Assembly (NCBI GenBank): GCA_030613785.1
Contig: JAUWLF010000005.1
Span: forward strand, 1-64,000
DNA: 64,000 nucleotides
From: Chloroflexota bacterium
GTDB taxonomy: Bacteria; Chloroflexota; Anaerolineae; UBA7937; B3-Chlor
Direction: 5' to 3'
Numbering within the stretch: position 1 is the first letter of the stretch; each line of letters opens with the position of its first letter. Shown piece after piece: positions 40,385 through 49,583 of this stretch. The position numbers and the translations under genes are program-made. The notes beneath the pieces are model-generated. The model did not search any database. It was given only the letters and a program-made list of their open reading frames with translations, and was not told the DNA's origin.

Positions 40385-40934
40385 CAGAGCAAGGTGCCTC
40401 GTCCTGTCTCTGGACAGATTCATCCTGGGGCTATCCAGCCATTGGTTGCTGGTGTTCAATGTGGTCTTTGGCCTCTACGCAGGCCTGCCTGTGTTAGCCC
40501 CGCTGCTCATGTCATGGGGACAGGATAGGTTGGCCAATGTGATCTACTTTGTCTACCGGTACCTATGCCACCAGATGCCTTTACGGTCGTTCTTCATAGG
40601 ACGCTTCCAGGTGGCCTTGTGTCAGCGCGATCTGGCTCTCTACGGAGGAGCATGTCTGGCCGGCTTGGTTTTCGGCCTGGTCAGGGAGCGTGTCAGACCC
40701 CTGCCGCTGCGAGTGTGGGTGATCCTGATCTCCCCCTTGGTGTTGGACGGGGTGACTCAGCTCCTGGGGCTGCGCATGAGCACATGGCTGCTGCGCACTG
40801 CCACTGGAGTTCTGGCCAGCGGGGCTACGGTGTGGTTGGTCTATCCCTATTTGGAGAAGAGCTTCCGAGATATCCGCACCTCCGCGGAGTCACAGCTAGG
40901 AAGAGCGCAAGAAGCGGCGGAGAAACCGGGCTAG
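40362..40934 (+). CDS. DUF2085 membrane protein
   Basis: 190 residues with about four to five membrane helices. The family's conserved CHQMPLRSFFI motif near residue 65, then CQRDLALYGG. Unknown function; found in many Chloroflexota and Firmicutes. The ATG at 40362 and a GTG at 40377 are both possible (AAGGCGG lies before the GTG). The frame extends further upstream to 40128 but that part is the ABC relic in another frame and is not convincing. Confidence 0.8.
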   Translation: MEGGQVADRARCLVLSLDRFILGLSSHWLLVFNVVFGLYAGLPVLAPLLMSWGQDRLANVIYFVYRYLCHQMPLRSFFIGRFQVALCQRDLALYGGACLAGLVFGLVRERVRPLPLRVWVILISPLVLDGVTQLLGLRMSTWLLRTATGVLASGATVWLVYPYLEKSFRDIRTSAESQLGRAQEAAEKPG

Positions 40935-40976
40935 AGGCCGCACGCCGCTCGAGCGATCGCCGGCATCGTGAGGCTG

Positions 40977-41798
40977 CTACGGCCGTTTGCGGCCAGGCTT
41001 ACCTCCTCTTTCCCTCACCACCTGATGCCCGGAGACATAGTACTCCGATCCCTCTTGACTGCGGAGATAGTCGTCCACCGCATTCTCGTCCACTATGAGG
41101 TCCAATCTCAAGGTGATGGGGTAGCCTCCTATGGATCTCGCTTGACATATCTCAACCGCGTCTTGATCCTCGGTGATGCTACTCCTCTCGTAGTCCGGAT
41201 CGAGCTCGATCCACCGCGCTCCGTCCTCAACCTTCTCTACGTAGAAGAGTTGACTGCCGCGCCACCGCAGAATACCATGGGAGAATGGAGGACCGATGGG
41301 CTTGGGCGCCTGCGCTCTCTCCGACATGGTCTTCTCATATTCCGCGAAGAGTTGGGCCAATTCCGCGGCTCCGCTCTCCTCTCCGTCACTGGTCTCCAGG
41401 CCTGCTCCTTCGAACAGCCTCTCGTAGCCATACTTGTCGGCGATGCTATTCATGAACTGCTGGCAGGCCTCTATCAGACGCCAGACGTTGACCATATGCA
41501 AGGTTGGGGTCTTGGATCGAGATGCCTTGTGGATCGCCAAATCGACTCGGCTCAGTGTAGATCGGCAGAGATCAACGTCGTCGCTGTCTACGCGCTTGCC
41601 CAGATTCTCTATCAGCGAGCACGCATCCCTGCCGAGTTGCAGGGATGCGTGGTCTAGCGCAGTCTCCGCGCCACCAATGGCCTTTTCAGTTTGGGTAACC
41701 AGTTTCTGACCTAGCAATTTGAGAGCATGGCAATACAAATCCAGTTGGGTCAATGATTGACGGACTTCCGCATGCCGCCTTTCTTTCTCACTCGCCAT
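40977..41798 (-). CDS. Unrecognised soluble protein following the CCA-DHH gene
   Basis: 273 residues with no family I recognise. The first about 110 residues are predicted helical with charged repeats (SLTQLDLYCHALKLLGQKL, LIENLGKRVDSDDVDLC). The middle and end have a beta-rich part (GILRWRGSQLFYVEKVEDG, LRLDLIVDENAVDDYL) and a basic tail (GGKPGRKRP). No signal peptide or helices through the membrane. It starts 6 bp after the CCA gene on the same strand, so it is probably co-transcribed. Likely a conserved helper rather than an enzyme, but that is a guess. Confidence 0.6.
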   Translation of the reverse strand: MASEKERRHAEVRQSLTQLDLYCHALKLLGQKLVTQTEKAIGGAETALDHASLQLGRDACSLIENLGKRVDSDDVDLCRSTLSRVDLAIHKASRSKTPTLHMVNVWRLIEACQQFMNSIADKYGYERLFEGAGLETSDGEESGAAELAQLFAEYEKTMSERAQAPKPIGPPFSHGILRWRGSQLFYVEKVEDGARWIELDPDYERSSITEDQDAVEICQARSIGGYPITLRLDLIVDENAVDDYLRSQEGSEYYVSGHQVVRERGGKPGRKRP

Positions 41799-41804
41799 CG
41801 GTCC

Positions 41805-44420
41805 CTAGGCTTCTCCCTTCACGTCTGTGTCTTGTCCAGCCATCATCGTCCGAACCAGGGCCTTCTCCTCTTCCAACGTCCCGATCTCCCCTTCCAACCA
41901 GGCATTCCGCAAGGCATCTAGGATCTCGCGATAACGAGGGCCGGGTGGAAGGCCCATTCTCTTCAGATCGTCGCCGTCGACCAGAGGCTTGACAGACGCC
42001 AGTTCTCTGTGATACAACTCGAGTACATTCTTGATCACATCATCCTCCGCGGCGAGCCGGCAGACGAAGATAGCCTGATCGGAGAAGGGGCAGAGCAAAT
42101 GATAGATGCCGCTGGGGGTGAGTTTGGGATCGGCCAGAGCCGGCAGCACGGACGTCAGCCGGCTGACCTCCTCCAGGAAGTGAGCGTCATTGTTGGGCAG
42201 CTTCAGCCGGCCCGCCAAGTCATCTACCCGTCGCGCAGTGGCCCGTACGCTCACCAAGGCCAGATACAGCATCATTCGCGAAACGGCCTGTCTCTCTGCT
42301 ACGGGCTCTTCCGTCACCTGCTGAGCTTGCCACTCCCGCAAAGCAGCGGGCGATTTCGCCACAGCCTCTTCCATTGCCTCATCCCACACCAGGGCCGGAT
42401 GTATCTGGTGTAGTATACCCAACACAGCAAGTCGTCGCAGTGGCCTCACGGGAAGCTCCTCCTGGAACAGAGCATGCAACTCCTGACGCACCCGCTCTCC
42501 GCCCACCCTGTCCAGCCATTCCAGGGCGTCAGAGATCAGTTCCTCCGTCATCTGCTCGATCTGAAAACCCAGTCTCTGCTCGAGGCGAACCGCTCGTAGC
42601 ATGCGGATAGGATCCTCTATGAAGCTCAGATTGTGGAGTACCCGGATCAGTCCCTCTTCGAGATCCCTTTCCCCTCCGTAGTAGTCCAGAAGCTCTCCAA
42701 AGGAGTCCTTGTCCAGCCTGATGGCCATGGTGTTGATGGTGAAATCGCGCCGATACAGGTCCTGCTTGATCGAGCTGCGCTCCACTCGCGGCAAGGCAGT
42801 CGAGTACTCGTAGAACTCCCTGCGGGCGGTGACGAAGTCTATGAAGGGCACCACCCTGTCTTCTTCTTCGAGGATTAGCTTCGCGGTGCCAAAGCGGTCG
42901 TGGCTGTGAACACGCCCACCAACTAAACAGGCCAGACGCTTGGCCAAAGCGATGGCGTCGCCCTCTACGACCAGATCTATGTCCAGGTGAGGCTTGCCCA
43001 ATAGCAGATCACGCACGAACCCGCCAACGAAGTACAGAGAATAGCCCATCTCCGTGGCTGTCTTGCTGGCTTCCAGGACCAGGCCCAAGAGTGCAGGAGG
43101 GAGCGCCTCTCGAACGTGCTTGGCCATCTCTTCAGCACGCGATGGACGGCGAGGTTTGCTCCACACCTTGATTAGATCGGTCCGGGTGACGATCCCGATG
43201 ATCTCACCGCTCTCTACAACCGGTACCTGACCCACGTCGTGCTCCATCATCACCTCTTGCAGATGTTCTACCGCGTCGGACGGAGCAACGGCGATCTCGC
43301 CTTTGTGCATGTAGTTCTTGATGGGCGCATCTTGCCGCTCGTATTGGAGCGCCTTGTCAATCTCCCTTCGTGTCAGGATCCCTAGCAGTTTGCCGTGTGA
43401 GACCACGGGGAAGCCCTCATGTCCATACCGACGCATCATCTCTTCCGCTTCCAACACTGAGGTTTCCGGGGATAGGGTGTGGACACCGTACGACATGAGT
43501 TCTCGGACGGTGGTTTGGGGTCGAATCTCTCTTTCCAAGAGGTCCAGCAATCCTTGCCGCGTTTCCGCCAGCGTCGTTTGCCTGATCAGCGCGGCCGCCG
43601 CCTTGCTATGTCCCCCTCCGCCAAAATGGCGAGCTATCTCGGCCACGTCAATGGCTTCCGAGTTACTCCGAGCCACCAGTTGCAGGCCAACGTCGAGATC
43701 AACGATGACGAAGAGCGCAGCAGGCTCGTAGAGGTCTCTCAGCTTGTGAGCGAGAGTCGAGATCTCCTCTATGTACCCCTCAGCCTTGCCGCTGGCGATG
43801 ACCACGGTCTGGCCCGCGAACTCATGAAATTCCGCACCATCTACCAAGTCCCGGTATAGGTGACGTTGACTCTCACTGAGAGGGCGGTGCAAGAAGTCGT
43901 TCACCACCTCGAGGTTGGCCCCTTGCTCCAAGAGCCACGCTGCAGAGCGGGCATCGTCCGGGGTGGTGGTGGAATACATGAGGGAGCCCGTGTCTTCATA
44001 TATCCCTAGCAGCAGAAGGGTTGCTTCCACCGGAGAGAGTGACAACCGCGACTGGCAGATCTGATCCACGAGAAGCGTTGTCGTGGAGCCCACGTCTCCA
44101 CCGTGGAAGTTCGCTTTGTCTTCCAGATCTCTCTGCTGAGGATGATGATCTATGATACGTACCTCAGTATCCCGCGACACGCCCTTGAGAGACGGAAAGC
44201 TTTGAGTATCAACCAAGATCAACACCTTGACTGCGCCCTGGGGCACGTCCTCACGCTGCACGAACGGCAGTTCGTCCCTGTACAGGGCGAGGAAATCGCG
44301 CAGGTTTCGGTTGAGTCGCTGGGGCAGGACCGGGATCGCGCCCGGATATAGCTTTGCTGCACCCAACATCGATGCCAGCCCATCGAAATCTGTGTGCTCG
44401 TGGGACGTTATTATCTCCAT
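41805..44420 (-). CDS. DHH-CBS-CCA tRNA nucleotidyltransferase fusion
   Basis: 871 residues in one frame. Residues 1-300 are a DHH/DHHA1 phosphoesterase (HEHTDFDGLAS, IIDHHP, ATLLLLGIYEDTGS, HFGGGGHSKAAA). Residues about 305-430 are two CBS domains (VRELMSYGVHTLSP and IGIVTRTDLIKV). From about 450 comes a class II nucleotidyltransferase head (YFVGGFVRDLLLGKPHLDIDL, with catalytic DID) and the poly(A)/CCA polymerase body (RRDFTINTMA). Such fusions are known in Aquificae, Deinococcus-type and Chloroflexota genomes, where head parts may be A-adding or CC-adding; one enzyme may not do both. Promoter divergent and overlapping with the next gene's. Confidence 0.92.
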   Translation of the reverse strand: MEIITSHEHTDFDGLASMLGAAKLYPGAIPVLPQRLNRNLRDFLALYRDELPFVQREDVPQGAVKVLILVDTQSFPSLKGVSRDTEVRIIDHHPQQRDLEDKANFHGGDVGSTTTLLVDQICQSRLSLSPVEATLLLLGIYEDTGSLMYSTTTPDDARSAAWLLEQGANLEVVNDFLHRPLSESQRHLYRDLVDGAEFHEFAGQTVVIASGKAEGYIEEISTLAHKLRDLYEPAALFVIVDLDVGLQLVARSNSEAIDVAEIARHFGGGGHSKAAAALIRQTTLAETRQGLLDLLEREIRPQTTVRELMSYGVHTLSPETSVLEAEEMMRRYGHEGFPVVSHGKLLGILTRREIDKALQYERQDAPIKNYMHKGEIAVAPSDAVEHLQEVMMEHDVGQVPVVESGEIIGIVTRTDLIKVWSKPRRPSRAEEMAKHVREALPPALLGLVLEASKTATEMGYSLYFVGGFVRDLLLGKPHLDIDLVVEGDAIALAKRLACLVGGRVHSHDRFGTAKLILEEEDRVVPFIDFVTARREFYEYSTALPRVERSSIKQDLYRRDFTINTMAIRLDKDSFGELLDYYGGERDLEEGLIRVLHNLSFIEDPIRMLRAVRLEQRLGFQIEQMTEELISDALEWLDRVGGERVRQELHALFQEELPVRPLRRLAVLGILHQIHPALVWDEAMEEAVAKSPAALREWQAQQVTEEPVAERQAVSRMMLYLALVSVRATARRVDDLAGRLKLPNNDAHFLEEVSRLTSVLPALADPKLTPSGIYHLLCPFSDQAIFVCRLAAEDDVIKNVLELYHRELASVKPLVDGDDLKRMGLPPGPRYREILDALRNAWLEGEIGTLEEEKALVRTMMAGQDTDVKGEA

Positions 44421-44439
44421 CGCAGGCTTTCGCTAGGTT

Positions 44440-44468
44440 ATTCTATCAGAGAGTGTCTGATTTGACAA
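44440..44468 (-). promoter_or_regulatory. Promoter of the CCA-DHH gene
   Basis: Minus strand TTGTCA (44463-44468), 17-bp spacer, TAGAAT (44440-44445), each one mismatch from the consensus. Its -35 overlaps the -35 of the divergent promoter. Confidence 0.65.
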
Positions 44469-44490
44469 TCGGCAAGCGCTAATCTATAAT
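44462..44490 (+). promoter_or_regulatory. Promoter of the glycoside hydrolase gene (full consensus)
   Basis: TTGACA (44462-44467), 17-bp spacer, TATAAT (44485-44490), a perfect housekeeping promoter. It begins about 50 nt before the GTG at 44541. Confidence 0.8.
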
Positions 44491-44540
44491 TCGCCTTCGA
44501 CGAGTGCAGGCGCTGCGCTTGTCGTCACGGAGAGAAACCA

Positions 44541-46268
44541 GTGGTTGCAACCATGAGGCCCCACGCTCGCTTCTACTTACTGCTCATCTGCTTGGTGCTC
44601 ATCGCAGCCGTCTTGGCCAACATTTTGATTCCCGCAGCCATCTCAGTGAGAAGAGGCTCCTCAGAATACCACGCTCCCAGGCTGATCCCCAACACCGATG
44701 TCAACCCTTTCGGCGCCAACTTCTTCTTGGACCGGGAAGTGGAGGAGTGGAAACTCAGAAAAACCCTACAGATGGCCCAGGACACGGGCCTCGGCTGGGT
44801 GAAGCAGCAGTTCACCTGGGAAGAGATAGAACCACTGCGAAAAGGAGAGTTCTTCGATGAGCGGATCAGGCGGAGTAGCTGGGAGAAATACGACCGCATC
44901 GTGGATATGTGTGAGGAATATGGGCTACAGATCATCGCCCGCCTTGACAGGCCGCCTGACTGGACCAGAGAGGACAACACCTACAAAGAGCGCCCCCCTG
45001 ACGACTTCGAGGATTACGGCGATTTCGTCTACACCTTCGTTGATCGCTACCGGGGACGGATCAAGTATGTTCAGGTCTGGAACGAGCCCAACATCTTCCC
45101 CGAGTGGGGAAACCGGCCGGTGGACCCAGTTGACTACGTCGATCTGCTGCGCGTTGCCTATCAGCGGGCGAAACAGGCGGACCCCAACGTGTACGTCCTG
45201 AGCGCCCCGATGGCCATTACCCGTGGCCAAGTCCATCCCGAACCAGGCAAGTGGATCAGCATGAGCGAGATACAGTTCTGGGACGAGATGTATCAGGCGG
45301 GGGCTAAGGACCACTTCGATATCCTCTCCGCCAACGCCTTCGGGCTGGGCAGTCCTCCCGAGGAAGCTGCCCAGCCAGACGTTCTGAATTTCCAGCGGGT
45401 GCTATTCCTGCGCGAGGTGATGGAACGGTATGGCGACTCCAACAAGGCGATCTGGTTCAATGAGTACGGTTGGAACGCCTCCCCCGAGGATCTCTCGGAG
45501 GATCAACTGATCTGGAACCGGGTCACAGAAGAGGAGCAGGCTGAATTCACCGTGCGGGGCATCGAGTATACTCTTGCGAACTGGCCCTGGGCCGGAGTAC
45601 TCAATATCTGGTATTTCAGGCAGGTGGGGAGTATCTCGCCCGACCGTTCAGACTACTATTTCCGAATGGTGGACGTGGACTTCACACCCAGGCTGGTGTA
45701 CTACCGGGTCAAGGAGGCGGCAGAGCAGATGCTGGGGCCTGTTGGCCCAGGCTACTATCAGGAAACCAACCCCGCTGTGAGTCTGGATGGACGCTGGCTC
45801 GCGGAGATCGAGACCCGGGCCAGTGGTCAGGCGCACGTGACGAGCGACGTCGGAGGCGCCAATCTCACGTTCACCTTCGTCGGCGAGAACGTGGACGTGA
45901 TCGCCTGGCGAGGGCCCGATGGAGGGCGTCTTGGTGTGACCCTGGATGGGCGTCGGGTGGACGGTCTGTCGCGCAACGGAGAGGGCCAGTCGTATGTCGA
46001 TCTCTTCAGCCCGGTCACTCGCTGGCAGCAGCGAATACCCCTGGTCCATCAAGTCGAGCTTGCCGAGCACACTCTGCAATTGAGCGTCCTGGAAACACCC
46101 AATCTGGCTTCCGAGGGCAACCGGGTGGCGATTGACGCCTTTGAAGTGACGACCGGAGAGCACCCCTCCGTGTCCTACGTGCTCGCCGCGGCCCTGGGGC
46201 TGGCCATGGTGGTGGTTGGAGCAATGACATTCAGGGAGTGGAGGCTACTGCGGCGCAAGAAGCTCTGA
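44541..46268 (+). CDS. Membrane-anchored glycoside hydrolase (clan GH-A, GH39/GH5-like)
   Basis: 575 residues. An N-terminal hydrophobic helix (about 12-33) and a C-terminal one (about 545-563, followed by RRKK) anchor it. The TIM barrel has proton donor Glu182 in VWNEPN and nucleophile Glu308 in WFNEYGWN, the clan A pair. The region after residue 400 is a beta-sandwich (LTFTFVGENVDVIAWRGPD), possibly carbohydrate-binding. It is a retaining glycosidase on the cell surface; substrate unknown. Start GTG 44541 preceded by GGAGAG; an ATG at 44553 is possible. Confidence 0.83.
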   Translation: MVATMRPHARFYLLLICLVLIAAVLANILIPAAISVRRGSSEYHAPRLIPNTDVNPFGANFFLDREVEEWKLRKTLQMAQDTGLGWVKQQFTWEEIEPLRKGEFFDERIRRSSWEKYDRIVDMCEEYGLQIIARLDRPPDWTREDNTYKERPPDDFEDYGDFVYTFVDRYRGRIKYVQVWNEPNIFPEWGNRPVDPVDYVDLLRVAYQRAKQADPNVYVLSAPMAITRGQVHPEPGKWISMSEIQFWDEMYQAGAKDHFDILSANAFGLGSPPEEAAQPDVLNFQRVLFLREVMERYGDSNKAIWFNEYGWNASPEDLSEDQLIWNRVTEEEQAEFTVRGIEYTLANWPWAGVLNIWYFRQVGSISPDRSDYYFRMVDVDFTPRLVYYRVKEAAEQMLGPVGPGYYQETNPAVSLDGRWLAEIETRASGQAHVTSDVGGANLTFTFVGENVDVIAWRGPDGGRLGVTLDGRRVDGLSRNGEGQSYVDLFSPVTRWQQRIPLVHQVELAEHTLQLSVLETPNLASEGNRVAIDAFEVTTGEHPSVSYVLAAALGLAMVVVGAMTFREWRLLRRKKL

Positions 46269-46516
46269 GCCGCTCTGCGAGCAGGTGGCTTCAGTCTTTA
46301 CGAATGAAGCTTCTCTCGTGGCCCTGGGGACAGCGGCATCTCCCGGGTGCAACCTGAAGTCGAGATCGCACCTCATCCAGCTCTGAGAGATGTGGTTGGG
46401 AGGTCTCCTGGGCCTCATTCCCCGCTGGCTTGCCAGCACTAAGGCCCAGACGGTCGATTAGGCGAGGAAGCTAACGCTGTTGGTAGTCTTCGAGACGTAC
46501 GCAACCTGATTAGCGG

Positions 46517-47932
46517 ATGAAGAAGTCAGGGCTGGGCCGGGCCTTGGTTCTGAGCGCTGTGCTCGCCCTGTCTGTGAGCCTGGCAGGCGAATATGTGCAG
46601 GCGACACTGTTGCTCCACCAGGCAGATCGACACCGCCAAGAGAAGGAGTACAGCCGCGCGATCAGCCCTTATCAGGAGTTAGGTGCCCTGAGACCCAACT
46701 GGGCCCTGCCGCACATCCAGTTAGGTCGAGTGTATGTCGCTCAAGGGAGATGGGATGAGGCTTATGTAGAGTTCGCCCAAGCTCGGGAGTTGGACACAAG
46801 TAGCGCGGAGCCCCTCCTAGGCCTGGGCATGGTTGCTCATCAGCGCGGCGACCTGGAGGCTGCTGTCGACCTCTGGCGGGCAGCCACATCCGCGAACCCT
46901 AGGAATGTCGACGCTCATAACCAACTGGGCCGGGCGTACCTGTGGTCGTCGAGGTCTGAGCTTGCACGCCAGGAGTTCGAGCTTGCACTGCTACATGACA
47001 AGGACCAGCAAGCAGCGCACTACTACTTGGGTCTCTTGCTCGCGGCTGAGGAGCCACTTCTGTCCGCCGAACACATGGCGATTGCCGCCACTGGTGACGA
47101 TGGGCACCTCGCTGAGAGCGCACAGGACTGGGTCTCGCTACTTGACGACCTCGCCCTGTCCCAGCATGAGACACAGGCGACAGCTCTTCTGGCGCACGCT
47201 TATGTCAAGCAAGGTCTTCCCAATCTCGCTCTGCCGCAACTGGAGAGACTGTTGGTTCTTGAGCCTGACAATCACGCTGCGCGCGCCTATTTAGGGTATG
47301 CCCTCTACACCCTCGATCAGCATGACAGGGCACGCACAGTCTTGCGCGACGTGACGCACCTGGCACCCAAGTATCCGTTGACGTACTATTTCCTGGGTCT
47401 CCTTCATCGCTCGGATGGATACCTGCCTACAGCGTTGTGGGAGTTCAGGAGATGCCTCCAGTTGGATCCCTTCAACGCTGCCACTTACGCCAGCATCGGG
47501 GAGACCTACCAGCGCATGGGGCAGTACGTGACCGCCGCCGAATGGTATGCCAGTGCCGTCGAGGTGGCTCCGGAGGAAGTGGAGTTCTGGCTGCTCCTGG
47601 CACAGTTCTACGAGGATGTGCTCCCCAGGGCACAGGAAGCGCTGGAGGCTGCACAGCAGGCTGCGGACTTGGCTCCTGACAACCCCATTGCCCAGGAGCT
47701 TCTTGGTTGGGCTCGTCATCTTGAGGGAGACGAAAACGGTGCCCAGGTCGCTCTGAAGAGGTCTCTAAGCCTCGACCCCGACTTCGCCAGAGCTTACTAC
47801 CATCTGGGTGTCGTCTACTCTCAGATCGGGGAAAAGGACAACGCACAGTGGGCATATCAGCGAGCGATAGACCTGGATAGCGACGGTTTCTACAGGCAGA
47901 GAGCTATGGTTGAACTGAGAACGAGGGACTAG
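46517..47932 (+). CDS. Tetratricopeptide repeat protein, membrane-anchored or exported
   Basis: 471 residues. The N-terminal hydrophobic segment (about 8-25) is a signal or anchor. Then about ten TPR units from residue 30 to the end (for example RHRQEKEYSRAISPYQELGAL, AYVEFAQARELDTSSA, LGVVYSQIGEKDNAQWAY). TPR arrays mediate protein-protein contacts; the partner is unknown. It follows the glycoside hydrolase after a 248-bp gap with no clear gene or hairpin terminator, so it could be read separately. ATG start with no strong ribosome site. Confidence 0.85.
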   Translation: MKKSGLGRALVLSAVLALSVSLAGEYVQATLLLHQADRHRQEKEYSRAISPYQELGALRPNWALPHIQLGRVYVAQGRWDEAYVEFAQARELDTSSAEPLLGLGMVAHQRGDLEAAVDLWRAATSANPRNVDAHNQLGRAYLWSSRSELARQEFELALLHDKDQQAAHYYLGLLLAAEEPLLSAEHMAIAATGDDGHLAESAQDWVSLLDDLALSQHETQATALLAHAYVKQGLPNLALPQLERLLVLEPDNHAARAYLGYALYTLDQHDRARTVLRDVTHLAPKYPLTYYFLGLLHRSDGYLPTALWEFRRCLQLDPFNAATYASIGETYQRMGQYVTAAEWYASAVEVAPEEVEFWLLLAQFYEDVLPRAQEALEAAQQAADLAPDNPIAQELLGWARHLEGDENGAQVALKRSLSLDPDFARAYYHLGVVYSQIGEKDNAQWAYQRAIDLDSDGFYRQRAMVELRTRD

Positions 47933-47977
47933 ATCGGTTGATTCACCGTCCTCCGGCCGACCTACTCTGAAGGATAC

Positions 47978-48006
47978 TTGACCCCACATGAACCGTATGC
48001 TACCAT
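47978..48006 (+). promoter_or_regulatory. Possible promoter before the SDR relic and small genes
   Basis: TTGACC (47978-47983), 17-bp spacer, TACCAT (48001-48006). The -35 is good, the -10 fair. It would transcribe the SDR relic, DUF2769 gene and small protein. Confidence 0.4.
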
Positions 48007-48082
48007 TCAGTTGGAGCGGCCGCAGCGCTAGGCTACACGGATTCATGTGCTGCAAGCATCAACCTCAGCGGAGGTCCGACCA

Positions 48083-48274
48083 GTGAGACTGGAAAAGAAG
48101 GTGGCAATCATCACCGGTGCCAAATCTGGGATCGGATTCGCCACTGCTGTTCGATTCATTGCTGAAGGCGCCAAGCTGCTGCCGGCCTTGGTTCTCGTGT
48201 TTGCAGGCGTGCCCCTCGTCTCCGACCTGCCAGAGCGCGTGTTGAACGTATCCCACAGAGAGTTGAAAGGGTAA
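48083..48274 (+). pseudogene. Truncated short-chain dehydrogenase (SDR) relic
   Basis: A GTG with GGAGG 7-8 bases before it starts a frame of 63 codons. The first about 30 residues are the beginning of an SDR/FabG-like enzyme (RLEKKVAIITGAKSGIG, the TGxxxGIG cofactor motif). It then changes to unrelated sequence and stops. The rest of the enzyme (catalytic YxxxK) is absent. It is a deletion remnant with an intact start signal. Confidence 0.6.
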
Positions 48275-48282
48275 GGGAGGAA

Positions 48283-48513
48283 ATGGAAGAGAGAAGGCGA
48301 ATGGTCGTCGATCTTTGTGTGTGCCCGGGATGTCCCAGTTGGGTAGAATGTGGGGAAGAGGGTGGTTTCTGTTTTCCCACCATCGGCAGGAGCAGTTGCA
48401 TTGACGAAGAGTCCGGCTGCATCTGCCCAAGCTGCCCCGTCACCGAGAAGATGAATCTGAACCACGACTACTACTGCACCAGAGGCTCAGAGGAGGAGCA
48501 ATCTGGAATGTAG
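48283..48513 (+). CDS. DUF2769 small Cys-rich protein
   Basis: 76 residues. Ten cysteines in the DUF2769 arrangement: CVCPGCPSWVEC at 12-23, FC, SC, CICPSCP and YYC, with NxYYCxxGSExxQ near the end. The family is known from methanogens and Chloroflexota; a metal- or Fe-S-binding role is suspected, function unknown. GGGAGGAA stands right before the ATG. It is 8 bp after the SDR relic. Confidence 0.8.
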   Translation: MEERRRMVVDLCVCPGCPSWVECGEEGGFCFPTIGRSSCIDEESGCICPSCPVTEKMNLNHDYYCTRGSEEEQSGM

Positions 48514-48546
48514 AAGCCCGTGGCATCATAGAAAGCGACACAGGCG

Positions 48547-48705
48547 ATGACGAACGATCAGAAACCTAGCGCCTCCGCATTCTTCACCAACCTGAAGGCG
48601 TCCATGCCGTGGCGACGCAAACTCTTGTTGCTGGTGCGCAACAACTGGCTCAAGATCCGGACGGCGAGCAACTGCTGTGGCCATCATGGAGAGCCTGGCT
48701 GTTGA
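48547..48705 (+). CDS. Small conserved-looking protein with C-terminal CCGHHGEPGC motif
   Basis: 52 residues from ATG 48547 to TGA 48703-48705. A basic amphipathic region (MPWRRKLLLLVRNNWLKIR) precedes the ending SNCCGHHGEPGC, which has three Cys and two His and may bind zinc or a cluster. I have a recollection of similar short proteins in related genomes but did not check. Too short for many gene callers. It lies between the DUF2769 gene and exonuclease III. Confidence 0.6.
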   Translation: MTNDQKPSASAFFTNLKASMPWRRKLLLLVRNNWLKIRTASNCCGHHGEPGC

Positions 48706-48791
48706 CAGGTCCCCCAAGGGAGACTGGGGCAGTCTCAAACGTCCGATGACCAATGAGCTTTTCGAGATGAGTGCGCCAAGAGGTGAGGCCA

Positions 48792-49583
48792 GTGCCGAAA
48801 GAGGTTCTCAAGGTCGCAACATACAACTGCAACTCCATCCGAGCCCGGCTGGACCAGGTACTGACATGGCTTCAGCGTGAGAAGCCCGATATCCTGTGCC
48901 TACAAGAGACGAAGGTGCAGGACGCTGCCTTTCCGGGGGACGTGTTCTTCGACTTGGGCTACCGGGTGGTCTACCGGGGACAGAAAGCCCACGCCGGGGT
49001 AGCGATGGTCTGCCGAGAAGAACCTCACGAGGTGGCCTTTGGGCTGGACGACGGTGGCGACCCCGACGAGGCGCGGTTGATTCGCAGCAGGGTCGGGAGC
49101 ATCGCAGTCGTCAATACTTACGTCCCCCAAGGGCGCACGGCTGATTCGCCTCACTTCCAGCACAAACTGGAGTGGCTGCTTCGATTGTGCAGGTTCTTCG
49201 AGCGCCACTATGACACTCAAGAACCGTTGCTGTGGGTGGGCGATTTCAACGTCGCTCCGGAACCGATAGACGTGTATGATCCAAAGAGGCTCAAGCGGCA
49301 CGTTGACTTCCATCCGGAGGCCAGGAAGGCCCTGGCGCAAGTACGCGAGTGGGGTTTCGTTGATATCTTCCGGCTTCATCACCCAGATGAGCCAGGGCAG
49401 TACACCTTCTGGGACTACAGGGTGCCAAATGCGCTCGACCGGGGAATGGGCTGGCGCGTGGATCACATTTGGGCCACCGAGCCACTGGCCAAGAGAACCA
49501 CAGGCGCCTGGATCGACGTCGAGGCACGCCGCGCCCAAAGGCCCTCCGACCACACCTTTCTGGTGGCCGAGTTCGCCCGTTGA
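48792..49583 (+). CDS. xth: Exodeoxyribonuclease III (AP endonuclease)
   Basis: 263 residues of the EEP/ExoIII family. N-terminal ATYNCNSIRARLDQVL and catalytic-base/metal motifs LCLQETK, VNTYVPQGR, WVGDFNVAPEPIDVYD, DYRVPNALDRGMGWRVDHIW, and the final PSDHTFLVAEF all match. It repairs abasic sites and has 3'-5' exonuclease activity. GTG at 48792 preceded by GAGGTGAGG is the preferred start; GTG at 48771 is possible. Confidence 0.93.
   Translation: MPKEVLKVATYNCNSIRARLDQVLTWLQREKPDILCLQETKVQDAAFPGDVFFDLGYRVVYRGQKAHAGVAMVCREEPHEVAFGLDDGGDPDEARLIRSRVGSIAVVNTYVPQGRTADSPHFQHKLEWLLRLCRFFERHYDTQEPLLWVGDFNVAPEPIDVYDPKRLKRHVDFHPEARKALAQVREWGFVDIFRLHHPDEPGQYTFWDYRVPNALDRGMGWRVDHIWATEPLAKRTTGAWIDVEARRAQRPSDHTFLVAEFAR

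Noticed and set aside
40981-40994. GGCCG-TTTG-CGGCC hairpin as a terminator
   Set aside because: It lies inside the coding end of the minus-strand gene (PGRKRP) and has no T-run.
46269-46516. GCTTCA/TGAAGC hairpin before the TPR gene as a terminator or riboswitch
   Set aside because: A 6-bp stem with an 11-base loop, no T-run and no known leader consensus.
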